A stretch of DNA of 64,000 bases from Isoetes taiwanensis (taxonomy: Eukaryota; Streptophyta; Lycopodiopsida; Isoetales; Isoetaceae): the NCBI GenBank assembly GCA_021234155.1, contig JAJEKV010000006.1, positions 14,150,902 through 14,214,901 on the forward strand, given 5' to 3'. A model generated the notes under the pieces. It ran no database searches and was not told where the DNA came from. It saw only the letters and a program-made list of their open reading frames with translations. The first letter of the stretch is position 1. Each line of letters begins with the position of its first letter. The position numbers were made by a program, and so were the translations under genes. Shown in pieces: positions 1-12,265 of the stretch.

Positions 1-106
1 AGATTGTGATAACACCTGATCATGATTTAAGGCTGCAAATTGACCTAAAATGGCCTTTGAAAAAGACCATGGAAGGTATAAAGTCTGGTAGACAGATTTT
101 TAAAAG

Positions 107-138
<32 letters not shown>

Positions 139-381
139 GGGAGTGTGATACTGTACTCATGGTGGGCACTGTTTCGATAACATGAGACATCTGCCTGTAC
201 GACTTTGGTGCTATTGATCCTAACCAGAATATTTGAGAAAATCTAACTGTCTTTCTGAGATTTTCTTGTAGTTTTTCAGCACATACAGATATTATGATGC
301 AACTTGAGGCTGTAATTATGAACGATGAGTGCTTTGGAAATAAATGGTAAGTGCATATAATTTTTTTGTGGCATAAGATTT
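1..381. other. Non-coding spacer
   Basis: No gene or domain was recognised on either strand. A poly(T) run lies near 108-133. It could be the poly(A) tail of an old minus-strand retroelement, but nothing next to it supports that. Confidence 0.5.
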
Positions 382-572
382 AGGGAAAAACTACAAAATA
401 CCCCTAACTTTTTGCAAAATTCACAGTATACCCCTAACTTTCTAAAAATTCACAAAATGCCCCTAAAAATTCACAAAATGCCCCTAATAGGGGCATTTCA
501 TGAATTTTCTAAAAGTTAGGGGTATGTTGTGAATTTTGCAAAAAGTTAGGGGTATATTGTAGTTTTTCCCTA
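382..572. mobile_element. Foldback MITE, about 190 bp
   Basis: The two halves are near-perfect inverted repeats of about 90 bp. The left end reads agggaaaaactacaaaatac and the right end is its complement, ending gtagtttttccct. Inside, the motif cccctaact is repeated. The flanks share aagattt on both sides, which looks like a 7-bp target-site duplication of the kind made by hAT or Mutator-type transposases. It has no coding capacity, so it is a non-autonomous element. The superfamily is inferred only from the duplication length. Confidence 0.8.
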
Positions 573-2835
573 AGATTTTATATCTAGGGCATAATATTAG
601 CATAATCAATCCTTATGCTACTCTGAGATAGCTTATTCTAGCTTCACATTACGAAAAGGCAATCTTTAGGAATTCACTTTGCTTTTCACTTACTCATACA
701 ATATTGCATGTTGTTGCTTGAATTTGCGAGCCAGAATCTACAAGCAATTTGAGGACCTTTTGATGGTCGAGTTCATGTTTTTAACACATATTTCCAACCC
801 ATCATACATATATGGCTCATGTTAGGATGAGGGTGTAAGAGTTTTTGTAGGAATGCTCACCTTGCACCTCTATCGTGACATTGATAGGAATGGCACTATT
901 ATTATATGACAGTTTGGAATAAGAAACTAGTTTTTAACCTGTAAGATTGGCATTTGATCCTTCATTGGTTTATTTCCTTCAGAAATTGAGAAAGATATGA
1001 GAGCTAAAGTCGCAGCTGAATCTGCCAACTATCTTTACATCGTATTTTGCATTAGCCATTTTACAACAAGATTCTTTCGTCCCTCATGCATCTTCGCTAG
1101 TTCCATCCAGTAAGATGCATCTTCTCCTTTGGCACTATTTGGTATTTCTCATTAATACACACATTTTGTATTAGCATGCCCAGCATTAAAAATATTTGAG
1201 GAATCATGGAATATTGTAATATTATATATAGAATACTCATTGGTGGAGAATTCATTATAGTATTTTGGATGTTTATAAGGATTATAGACATATGCAGATT
1301 TGCGCTTTAAAGAAATGTTAAAAGGGAGGGTGTAGCACCAAAACCTTTACCTTGATTTTAAAATCAAGCAGATCTATAATCTAACTATTTCAAAGATATA
1401 CCAGGGAGGGTTAATGCGGAAATGCTTCAAGCTAGAGCCAACTTGGTGCTTCTGATGCTGCAGGTCCAGAGCATAAGAATCATGGTGTTATTTTACCAAT
1501 TCACCCTGTACATGGTCTCCACTGCTCTATAACACATCCCAAATTTCGTTTACTTCCTGCATTCACAAGTGTGGCATCATCCACATAGTTGTTTTGGACA
1601 AAAGTTACTTGTATGGCATTGATAAATGCATATGTAGATGCTAAGGACAATTATTCTCAGTATTAGAAAATCTGTATGCCGAACTAGAATCAAAAGATCG
1701 AGCAAAATGTGAGCAGATATTCGTTTGATTGACCACTACCAATAGTGCCATGTTTGGAATAGGAAGTAATACTCTCGTATAACCATCCATGTCCATTTGT
1801 AGTCAGGATAATTTCGATCTCTTCCACATGCAATCAAATAAGTATTTACCACACTGAACTGAAATCTTGCGACTAGAAAGGCAAAAGTCCAAAGAAATGA
1901 CATTGGGAGAACCTGGTCTGATGTTTCTATAAACGCCAGTATGATACAAGCTGTTATTTGTCAAAAATTGCTCTATTGTTTATATCTTGCGGTCATAGCA
2001 TCGATTGTGGTTTCCTTAAATTTACGCAAGAGATGGCAAAAGGAGTAGAAAAGTTGAACATTTCAATTCACAACTTATAAGAAACGTTCAGTGGATTCCA
2101 TAATGGGAGTGTTTATCACCAACTTGTCGAACCAAGTTCATTCAAAATATGACAAGATCAAGGGATGATAATGATCAGGCATTTCTAACAATAAGGGTCT
2201 ACTATATATGTTAAAAAAAAGAAGAGGCTTATTCACATAAGATTAGAATAGAATAGGCTTTTAGAGGTATCCATTATTAGTTTATTGATAGAAGAATTGG
2301 GTATGCATTCTATCTTTTCAAACGTAATTTCAAAATGATATGTTTTAGCATTACAGATATCCTAGCATGGGAGTCCTTCCTGGAACTTACCAGACATGAC
2401 AAATCAGTCTCATAAGAGATGAAGTCTACCCAAGTATAAGAGATACATTAGATAATGCGCAAACTGTCAATTTCTGATGATGCTGGAGTCTTTATCTTTC
2501 TCCCACTAGCTTTATGCCAACTTGTAAAAATGCTCTACAAAATGGCCAGACCTTGCATTGGTCCTTTTTAGTATATTGAAATCTAAGTTCAAATTTTTTT
2601 TCTCTTACAAATTGGAACTCTTGGTGTGAGTTCATGACAATGTAGAAAATAATTCTTATAGTTTAGAAAGTGTTCCTACTTGCTGAGCAAGTTAATTGCA
2701 TGCGTTTGCGTGCAGACATTGTCAATTACCAAAAGAGATATGTCATTACAGTAATTGACTCAACGTATACCATGTTGTCTTACCATGACCTATAATATTT
2801 CAGATCCTTACCAATGCAAACCATGGTATTGCAGA
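573..2835. other. Non-coding stretch upstream of the RBOH remnant
   Basis: Only short shadow ORFs occur. I searched by eye for earlier RBOH exons (EF hands, ferric-reductase helices, the FAD motif) on the plus strand and found none that could be supported. The stretch may be intron or degraded gene body of the RBOH remnant that begins at 2836. Confidence 0.4.
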
Positions 2836-3360
2836 TATCTAAAGCTATTAATAGACGGACCTTATGGAACTACAATACAGGACCTCCGTACATATGATAT
2901 CCTTCTGCTTATTGGGCTTGGAATTGATGCAACACCTTTTATTAGCATCTTGAAAGACATGAGCAAAGCTTGATGCCCTTTATGTGTTGATTTGTAAATG
3001 CAACATTCTATTTATTTGTTGTTCTGATCTATTATATATACGCAAGAAACATCAAGTCTGATTCCCTACAAATGCTTATTCTTACTGGATTACAAGGGAA
3101 TAATGATCATTCTATTGGCTCAAATGAGTTATGAATGAAATTGTAGAAACATATCAAAAGTGATAGAAGTCACAAATAATGTAAATAGATTACCAGGAGT
3201 TAATTCCCAAACTCTCATACAGACCATCATTGAGATGCACAACTACTTAACTAGTGTGCATGAAGAAGCAAATATACTTTTAATCTTAATTTCTTTGATG
3301 AAATTATTACACCATGTGAAGATGGTGTAGACATTGCTTTTGGGGCCAGGGTTTATGAGA
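2836..3360 (+). pseudogene. RBOH NADPH oxidase fragment, NAD-binding domain
   Basis: RBOH proteins are plasma-membrane NADPH oxidases that make apoplastic superoxide. Three blocks match the C-terminal NADPH-binding part in order. At 2836-2967 a block contains LLIDGPYG and then [20 protein letters not shown]; the intact family has GLGIGATPMISILKD. At 3071-3160 a block reads AYSYWITRE and then SFYWLK and VMNEIVE, corresponding to the family segment [21 protein letters not shown]. In-frame stops at 3101, 3104 and 3125 replace the expected Gln, Gly and Gly. At 3229-3350 a block reads EMHNYLTSVHEE and LLHHVK, then after a one-base shift DGVDIAFGARV. The order and intron-like spacing suggest an old genomic copy, not a processed one. 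No C-terminal NWR block and no upstream domains were found. Family identity is firm; the copy is not functional. Confidence 0.85.
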
Positions 3361-3686
3361 GATGTACAGACAATATGCAGACATGACTCAACAAATAGCT
3401 TAGCTAAACACAAAGCATAATAGATATATTAATTTGATGGTCTTCTTATTAAGTAAATCAATATAATATACTGTAGCAAATGTATTACTCGTGTTACTGT
3501 AGCATGGCGCTTATCTCCAAGAACACAAACAACTCACCAGCGAATCTCAGATTGTTTCGCTTCTCTGTCCTGAAACATCCATCTACTTCTTTATATATTT
3601 TCAGAACCAGCCAAATCGGCCAGACCTGACGCTTCCAATAGCTGGATCATTCAGCTTTCCCTGAACCCAGCACCTCAAATGGTTTG

Positions 3687-4007
3687 GGGTAAAAGCATGT
3701 TAGGGTGTACCACTTTTGGAACCTGCAAAAGTACATACACTAGGTACTTCAGAACTGGGTACTTTCTCATTTTTATTCTCATTAAAACTAGTACAAAGGT
3801 CCAAAATAAAAGTCAAGGATGTATTAATATTCAAAGTTAAGATAAAGATAATGCTACTGGAGACCAAAATATATATAAAAGTTCTAAAATGTAACTTTTA
3901 TTGAGACATTACACGGGTACCCAGTACCCAGTCCTGGGTACCTTTTTAGGTACTTTTTTGGTCACTAAATAATACTTTTTAAGGGACACCCTAACATGCT
4001 TTTACCC
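3687..4007. mobile_element. TIR element (MITE), about 320 bp
   Basis: The terminal inverted repeats are clear: the left end reads gggtaaaagcatgttagggt and the right end is its complement, aaccctaacatgctttt-like, ending taccc. The flanks share tttg, a possible short target-site duplication. A second internal inversion of ggtac-rich sequence lies near 3740-3960. There is no transposase ORF, so it is non-autonomous. Confidence 0.7.
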
Positions 4008-5259
4008 TTTGGCCGTTATGTACTGTTATTTAGCACACATATTATATTTAAAGCCAATGATATGAGAATTGGCTAGATGAACATGTCAAGATCTATATTT
4101 TACAGTTCTGCTCTAGTCTTTAATCTCAGACAAAATAATAACTATAACATTCCTCCATGTACCCTCTTTTGCACGTGGAAGATTACTACCCGAATTACTC
4201 TCTTTGCACTTAGAACATCAAGATAGAGAGATACATTGTTGTTGTTGTCGTTGTTGTGCAAAGCATATCCCCAACCGAGAGCAACAACACTAACCCGCCC
4301 CCAATATTATGGCCAATGGTATTTTGAACCACTGCCAAGGTTTTGATTCATGACGTATACACGCACGCACACATATATACAATCATTTTTACTAATACTA
4401 ATATACCAAGCCCAGCATTGCTGGATGAATGTTGCAGACCTATTAATGAATTTACTGAATTCAATCCATATATAGCCTACTTAAAAGGTATACGATATAG
4501 AGCATTGTCTCAATTGGTATTCAATTGTTGCATAGTATGAACTTATGTCTAGCATCAACTTATTTCTGATTGATATCATGGCTAGTTGAGCCTAGGGGTC
4601 GGCGATGTCTGATCTATCTTGCTGCACTCACCTGTGCTGGTTGAAAGCCATCATCTATATCTTGCGTGCGCCTTTCCACGTCAAAAATGTGTTTCTTTTC
4701 TGTGGCCAGATGATTTTCAGCAGTGGAGGTGCCAAAGACTATATCTGCTCTGCTAGGCATGCAAGATTAACTGTATTTCCATCAGTAGTCATCTGGAATT
4801 GTTTCCAATTCCCATGATGCCCGATCTGTTGTAGCGCGTGAACGACTTGCTGCTAGATTTGAGTATCCACCATAAGCCTACCTAGTCACATGTATTGCCT
4901 TTGCTTCTTTTTTCAGAGTAGATCTGTCAGCCTTGCATGTATCGTCCAGCCTGTGATTTGGGATGGAGTTTATGAGATCCTCCAATATAAACTTGGTTGA
5001 CATGCTGGCCCTGGCTTGAGCTGGTTGTGGTTGTGATTGGATCTCAACAATTTTACGGCATGGAAATAAAACATGAGCAATGTGCATCCTCAGTGGCTGG
5101 CATGGAGGGCTTAGAGGGGTGTAGCCCTGTAGATGGGAGCTCGATTCTTGCTGCTATGAGATTTTTATTGGGTGAGGTTGAATTGGACTGAGGTTATGTA
5201 TATATCCCCCACTTATATGGTGCGATTTACATGAATAGAATACTATTTATGTGCAAAAT
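4008..5259. other. Non-coding spacer
   Basis: No recognisable gene. A short ttg/ttc trinucleotide run lies near 4230-4258. The small ORFs on both strands overlap each other and have no recognisable domain. Confidence 0.5.
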
Positions 5260-5830
5260 TTCTGAAATGTCAAGATCAAACACAAACAATAATCAAAACT
5301 TCTAACAGGCCAAGATCAAGGTCAAGGTAATAAGCACTCATATGGTGTAATTTACATGAATAGAACATTATTTATGAGCAAAATTTCCAAAGGTCAAGAT
5401 AAAAGCAATAAGCAAAACTTCCAGAAGGTCAAAACTCAAAAGATCAAGGTCAAAGCAAGATGTTAGAAGGTCAAGACCTTCTATTACCAAAACTTCCAGA
5501 AGGTCAATGTCAAAAGCAATAAGCAAAACTTCCAAAAGTTCAAGGTCAAAGGCAAAAGCACATTGTTTATGAATTGAACTTCAGATTAAGGTCGAAGACG
5601 CTAGGATCAAAATCAATAGTGGATGAATGAAAACATAAAGTCCCCTAGAGTGCTAGGGTCAAGGTCAACGAGGGTGGAATGAAAATATAAATTCTCTTAG
5701 AAGAAATAGTTGAATAGTTTCTAGGAGAGACTCTGCTGCTAGGGTCAAGGTCAATGGTCAAAGGCGCCAGGGTCAACGTCAATGGCGGGTGAATGAAAAC
5801 ACAAATTCTCTTAAAAAAAAAAATAATTCA
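5260..5830. repeat. Degenerate short-repeat tract (ggtcaa / cttccagaag)
   Basis: The segment is built from imperfect repeats of phrases such as aaggtcaaggtcaaa, aagcaaaacttccagaaggt and ctagggtcaaggtcaa. In the right half a unit of roughly 100 bp ending in aaattctctta occurs twice (about 5630-5710 and 5735-5812). There is no coding potential. It looks like a decaying minisatellite produced by slippage. Confidence 0.6.
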
Positions 5831-6378
5831 ATAGTTATTAACATCCTCTCGTGACTTCTAGCACCATATATATGAGACAATTCTGAAGAAGAAATGGTTC
5901 TAGTTTCTAACACCATCTCGACTAATATGAAGTTATTCAAAGTTTAGTATATTATAATGCAAATGTGTACTATTAATTGAGATAAGAAAGTGGCTTTGAA
6001 TTTCATGATAGAAATTTGAGTCTACAAAGTGCACCTTTCCCTTTAGACTGTTGTGTGCAAGTTGGTCTAAAAAAGGAATGTTGAAAATGGGGCAGAATTG
6101 TAGTCCCTTAGCACCATTGAAACATGGGGATCATTTCATAAATTTCCTTGGTTAATAGCCTAATGGGTCATATATATAAAGGGTGTAGCTAAATTGGAAT
6201 CCTCTTGTATGGTGAAGAAGTTACAAAAGCACCAGATTGGCATTATCTTCTTAATCTAGCTATGCGTTAAGTGCTTGTCATACAAGTACAATTCTATAAA
6301 CTGTTCATATTTGACCAGCTATATAGCTACGTACAAGTGGGTTGGTTCGAGCGATAGCGGCAATAATTATAATATGTA

Positions 6379-6411
6379 CTAGAAACGTGTGCCCGGCGAT
6401 GCCGGGCATTA
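6379..6411 (-). mobile_element. Helitron 3' terminus
   Basis: Read on the minus strand, the hairpin gcccggcatcgccgggc is followed by about 10 nt and then CTAG, with T as the next host base (plus-strand A at 6378). This is the canonical plant Helitron 3' end: a hairpin, CTRR, and insertion between A and T. The element body extends to higher coordinates and shares sequence with the copy beginning at 21067. I could not fix its 5' TC end; candidate AT-rich ends near 7415 and 7727 are unconvincing. Confidence 0.75.
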
Positions 6412-8520
6412 GCCGTGAATGTGGAAATCGATAGATGCAGTGGAATAAAAAGGTGTACATGTAATCGTGTTTGTCAGCTTTAGGTCCGTAGAATGGTTAG
6501 GAATCATAGAATGCGTAGTGCGGATAGAATGGATAGACATAATGGATGCATAAGCTTTAGGCTCATTTGTAAGACTTTAAAGTTTTATCGAAGAACATAG
6601 ATCCAATCTATATAGTCAACACAATTGCAATGGGATTGTAATGGACAATCAGATATTGGTTGTGTGGAATGGGAGGTGGAATATGTGTGTAGGTAATGAT
6701 TGTGTGTGATGTCATATTAAGTTGTGGGGGGGTGTGTTTGCAAACCCAAAATGATGTATGTGTCTCCATTGAGCAAGGTATTCATGTGTTGGGAAGTTCA
6801 CATGATATTAATCAAAATAGATATATAATTTTCGATTTGCATGGACAAATTTAACTTAGCATTGGTTTTATTATTATCCGTGCTTAAAAAAGTTGTCCTT
6901 AATAAAAACCCTTTGGAATTATCTCTACCTTTCGAAGTTGTAGTGGTTTGATGACGTGGTTGATATGTATAATTGTTTGTTCCATCTATGAGTCACATTT
7001 ACATCCTCTCAGTTCTCTAAGCGTCATGTTATGATAAATCCTCCCCCAAATCCATAAACCCAACCCCGATACCCTTAACCCATCTAGAGTTACAAAAGTT
7101 TACAACTATCAACAAAGGCATCATAAAGGGTAGTTGGGTACAACATAAGGACTCCCTCATAATTTTTGGATACATTTGTAGAGAAGGCTAGTGTAATCGT
7201 GCATAGGGTATTATGTACAATCGTGTTGTAAAGATGAACCATGGCAAACACTATCATCAAACATCAAAAGTCATGTTTTGCAAATAGTGAAGATGTCAGA
7301 GAATGATTCCTTAAAACCAGTGGAGTTGGTTGGCGGCAACGTCATTTCAAGTTGATAATTTAAAGAAAGAAAAGTTCTAATTTAAAAAAACATATTGTTC
7401 TACACCTTTATAAATCATAAATCCAAGATATAGAGTTGGATCGAATTATAACTTGTAAATGTAATTCTAGCCAAGTGATTGTGTTATCGTAATGGGTAGT
7501 CAAATGCATGTACGCGCTATTGGAAGGAGATTAAGTACTTTCAGCATATCATATAGTCCTCCTCTGGTTCATTGTTACAGAAGACGACCATTCTCCAGTC
7601 TTCGAAGATATCCTCGACTTCATATGTTATGTCTCAACCTGACTTATAGCTTCAACCTGACTCTAGTGTCTCAAAATTGGATCCCATATGTTAAATTGAT
7701 CCCCTTCGAGCTGCAATTATAAAATGATATTACATGTGGGTTGTTTCTCTAATGGCATGCATTTTACGATTGTGGACTACATATGTGGGTTGTTTCTCTA
7801 GTGGCATGCATTTATGATTATAGACTCGCCCTGCATTTATCATTGACCATTACTATAGTAAGAACTGTCTAGCCTTTAGACCTCATTCTCACGTATCATT
7901 TTGTGTACAATCTTTATGGGAGTTCCAGAACTATTGAGATTAAGGAAAAATATCCAAAGATGAACACAGAAGTTTTCTTCTAAACACCATCTGGCAGCAC
8001 ACCATTGAGAATATATTGAAATGCTAGTGAATGCTTCTTGCTTTTGGAACTTCTTCATGGTTCAAGTTCACATAGTCCATAGAAATATAATGAGAAACCA
8101 TGCCATAAAGTGGTTGTCCTTTTCTCTAAAGATTCTAGTGGTCTCATGCTAGAAGGCCTCTTCAGTTCCTATCCATCCATCCCAGCCCATCCGTCTCAGC
8201 CATTTGATGCAACAACATCCTCAACATTCTCAGAGACTATGGAGTCTAACAATTGCATTTCTCGCAGAGCCTTTTGGCAGCTGCAATTCCAACCCTAGCA
8301 GCTATAATAAAGCCTACAACATTGAGATAATTTCCACGTACTTATTGGACAAACAAAATGATAAAAAGAAAATAACTTGGAATATTTTACACCGCTCACC
8401 TTCCAACATGTGGCATAATATAATACTCTAGAGGAAGCTTTGAAGAATAAACCCGCAATATAAAATTAGACATATGAAGAAAAAGATTACAGACCCATAA
8501 AGGTGCAGCTATACAATCAT
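6412..8520. other. Non-coding stretch, probably Helitron body in part
   Basis: No recognisable gene. The first few hundred bases resemble the sequence just inside the Helitron end at 21067, so part of this stretch is probably the body of the Helitron ending at 6379. A short direct repeat containing tgtgggttgtttctct occurs at about 7735 and 7781. Confidence 0.4.
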
Positions 8521-9285
8521 TCGAGTGTTACGTCATCGCAATCTTGTCCACAAAAGTATAAAAGAATTCCATGCCTGCATGCACAATATATGAAGTGGAC
8601 AACTCAAAATATAACAGTAATGATGTGCATACAGTAAATATTTCATATCATCTAAGGGACAGCACAATATACCACTGCAGATGTACCCATTCTCATATTC
8701 TGAGGAAAGCCTCGTTGGAGGGATACGAATCTGCAATAAACTTGAGGTTCTCTTCAAATCCTGATATAAGATTGTCAAAGTCATGTATTATAAAAAATGC
8801 AAAAAGAACATTTGAAAGGCCAACAAACAGAAGGAACAAAAGAAAGTGTAACTCTCTCCTTGTTTGTCAGTGTAACTCTCTCATTCGAGTGTTACATCAT
8901 CGCAATCTTGTCCACAAAAGTAAAAAAGAATTCCATGTCTGCATGCACAATATATGAAGTGGACAAAAATCTATGCAGAACAACTATATAGGTAGACCGA
9001 TATAAAAGTACTCAAAATATAACAGTAATGATGTGCATACAGTAAAGATTTCATATCATCTAAGGGACATCACAATATACCACTGCAGATGTACCCATTC
9101 TCATATTCTGAGGAAAGCCTCGTTGGAGGGATACGAATCTGCAATAAACTTGAGGTTCTCTTCAAATCCTGATATAAGATTTAAGTCAAAGTCATGTATT
9201 ATAAAAAAATGCAAAAAGAACATTTGAAAGGCCAACAAACAGAAGGAACAAAAGAAAGTGTAACTCTCTCCTTGTTTGTCAGAAC
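8521..9285. repeat. Tandem duplication, about 365-405 bp unit
   Basis: The segment starting at tcgagtgttacgtcatcgc (8521) recurs from 8884 with very few substitutions. The second copy carries an extra stretch of about 40 bp near 8965-9005. The units end in the same phrase, gaaagtgtaactctctcctt. Both copies keep a minus-strand stretch that could be an exon (just below 8784 and the matching place near 9180), but two frames are open and I recognise no protein. It looks like a recent local duplication. Confidence 0.8.
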
Positions 9286-10305
9286 TGGATAGGATCGATC
9301 AGGAATTCTTATAAAAAAGGAATAACAGTATGCTGGTAATTGAGTTTCTGAAACTTTTACATGCATGTGGGCATACATCAACTATACGTTCTCTCTTTTT
9401 TCTTTAATATAAATATAGCTTGGCCAGCAGCAAAAGGCAATCATAGCTGTAATTCTGAGCAAAAATATGTCCAAGACGTGTAAGATGTCATAACTATGGC
9501 AAGCCAGATCAGAAGTGTCAGACTAAATTTAAAAAAAAAAAGAGCACCTTGCAAGGAACATTGAAAATCCAAGTGTAGCCAAGCAATGGACATGCACATA
9601 AGCCAGACAAACATGAATCAGAAATAGGATAGCAACACCAATTCGTAGACAAATATACTGCAGGAACAATGCTCCTATACAATTTAAAAGTCCCCAGGAT
9701 TTGCTTTAACCAAGTAGAGATTTGCAATTTTGCCTCCGTTCCGAGTTTCCTTACATCTGCATATATTCACAGATATGGCCAGCTAAACTCAAATATCAGT
9801 CATATACAAAGATCTACCTCCCTAATTAAAAGAAAATCAAATCGTAGAAAGCTGCTCGAGGCACTTGAATCTTGAATCCTTACATGTAAGAATCAGCTAA
9901 GCTTTAATCCTTACAGCTTGTAACTAAGAAATAAAAAACGATTCATACACTCAATGGTTCCAGTGCATTAAACAGCCTATGCTGGGCATAAATTAAATGC
10001 TAGATACCTGGTTTTGCAATTTAATCTTCAATATAGAAAAAATAACCCTTGCATCAGTTGGAGGCATATATTTTAATGCCTTGAAATCCCTTAGAAGACA
10101 ACATTGCAGCTCTTTGTATAAACGTTGTTCATGGACATGCTAGTAGCAGGACCTCAATATACAGATTGAACATGAGAAGGAAATGTTCTCCTTGAAGTCC
10201 TTGTCCCAGACCATAATATGACTTCATTCTGCAAGCAAACAGTAGGAATAACAAATTATGCAAATATTAGAAGGGAATAAATATAGACTAACGAAATCTT
10301 GTCAA

Positions 10306-10352
<47 letters not shown>

Positions 10353-11857
10353 TACGGGTAACCTTTAGAGGCAGAAAATCTGATTGCTCTTGGCAGTACA
10401 TACGCCATTCATGGCTTGGCAGAATAGATACGAGTCTTTGAATGCGAACGGATCACATGTTTGTTTGTTGCCACAACTCCTCTCGAGCCTATGAAAGATG
10501 GCTCAAAACCTGTTAGCATGCAAGAATAGTAAAAAAAAAATATACGGACGAAGAAAACCTGATTGCATGGAATGACCACCACAAAGATAATTTCGTAAGA
10601 ATTTTATATGCATCAGCGCTGCAATGTTACCAAGGCATCCACACCTCCAGAAAGTGTTTGTAATGCATTTTATCAAATACAAATCTCATAAATGGACTTC
10701 TCATTCTTAAAAAACTATTTATCCATAAGCATTTTTCACATCTATGAGGAAGCACGAAATGTACAAAATATAAAAATAATGGCTCATGTCGGTAGAAATA
10801 CCTATAGCTGAGTCCACAAAAGAGAAATCAAAGACATACCTTCCTTCAACAAACTTGTTGCTTCTGTGTACTTTTGTTACATTATTATATAGGACGGTCA
10901 TGCAAAATATTCTCCTCATTGTTTTCACAAATGGGCTTCTCATCATTCACCTGTAAAATAAGCAATGCCATGTAGCATCATATGAAAGATGAAAGTGAAT
11001 TATTACCTATTTCAAAATAACGTTTAACAGTCAAAACCTCATTTCTAGGTTGCCTCTCTGTCATAACGGCAAGAACGAAATGGAATGAAATGCAAAACAC
11101 CAGTACCTCAGCATATCTTTGTGCAAAAGAAGGAACTAATTTTTCAAGGTAGCAACAAAATGCTAGAGAACAGTTCAAAATGCTACATTCTAGAATTATT
11201 TAATCTATATTACAAAGCATGGATAAATAAATCTCGCTTTACCTGATCGCTCCAAAAGACATGCTCCAAGCCAGTTGACTAAACTTTCATTCCTCAGTGG
11301 ATTAAGAAACCAATAAGCTGAGTGAGATTAAAAAGGTAATTGCATAGAAAGTGGTGTGCCTGAAATGAAATGGGTGCATCAAAGATGGTTGCAGCTTCAT
11401 CATCATCAAATATTTTACCTCGTGAAACGGCTTTCAAGTATAGATTAGAATAGATCATGCAAGAACGACCTGCAAGAAGGATCCCGAATCCTGAATGGTA
11501 CATATGTTGAGGCCTGGATTATGTTTGCTCAAGAGAAAAAAGGACATGTCACGGTTACCTCTAAACTGAAATCTGCCCTGTAGCAAGCACAAATCCTCCA
11601 TAAACTCTGCAAACCACGAATGCTCCATAAATCGACCCTTTTGTAGAGTAAAGCTCCCGCTCGAAGGTAGGTCGAAGTTTGAACTCCGGAAGATAGGAAG
11701 ACCAGCATGATAAAAAAAAGTCCCGCGAGGGGGAGAGGGAACGCCGCATGCGTCTGCACATGCGGCATTCCTGGCTCGAAAACCAAAGCCATCCCATTTT
11801 AATAAAGAAGATGACTTTTATGTATAGGAATGAAGCACGAGGTTTTTGGCAAACAAA
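9286..11857 (-). other. Possible minus-strand gene of unknown identity
   Basis: Several minus-strand pieces look like exons but cannot be joined with confidence. At 11792-11535 an ATG-led ORF starts with a hydrophobic stretch containing LPLAGLFFIMLVFLSSGV, and a second frame over the same DNA is also open. At about 11468-11420 an acceptor/donor-bounded block reads GRSCMIYSNLYLKAVSRG. At about 10490-10375 a cysteine-rich block reads CDPFAFKDSYLFCQAMNGVC and runs to a stop. No family was recognised. The region could be a diverged gene or a chance assembly. A (GA)n microsatellite sits inside it at 10314-10347. Confidence 0.25.
10314..10347. repeat. (GA)n microsatellite
   Basis: About 17 uninterrupted ga dinucleotides directly follow a run of a. 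This is a simple slippage repeat. Confidence 0.95.
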
Positions 11858-12265
11858 GAATAGAATAGAATAGAAGGGTTTTTAGCGTCCACGGAGACCC
11901 AGCGGTCTAATGGGACCCAATACAAAGAGTGCAGCAGAGATAACTATCCGGATTAAAAGATCGCAGCCCCGAAGAATTTTCGGGGGAAAATCCATGGAAA
12001 CAATAAGAATGCCGTGAAACTGTACACATGTACAAAATATATAAAAATATACATGTTAGGTGAATGCTGTTGGATATAGTTGATCTCGCATGTCCATGAC
12101 CTCTTGGAGGTATGATGCCAATGTTCGTACTGAAGCCGTGCCCAATATCATATGTAGAGGTTGAATGGGCCTGATCAATTCAGTGTATCATGTCTGCATC
12201 CGATCATACATTGGGCAAATTTGAAGGTTGTGGCATTCATCCTCAATAGCTCCTGCTTGGCAATG

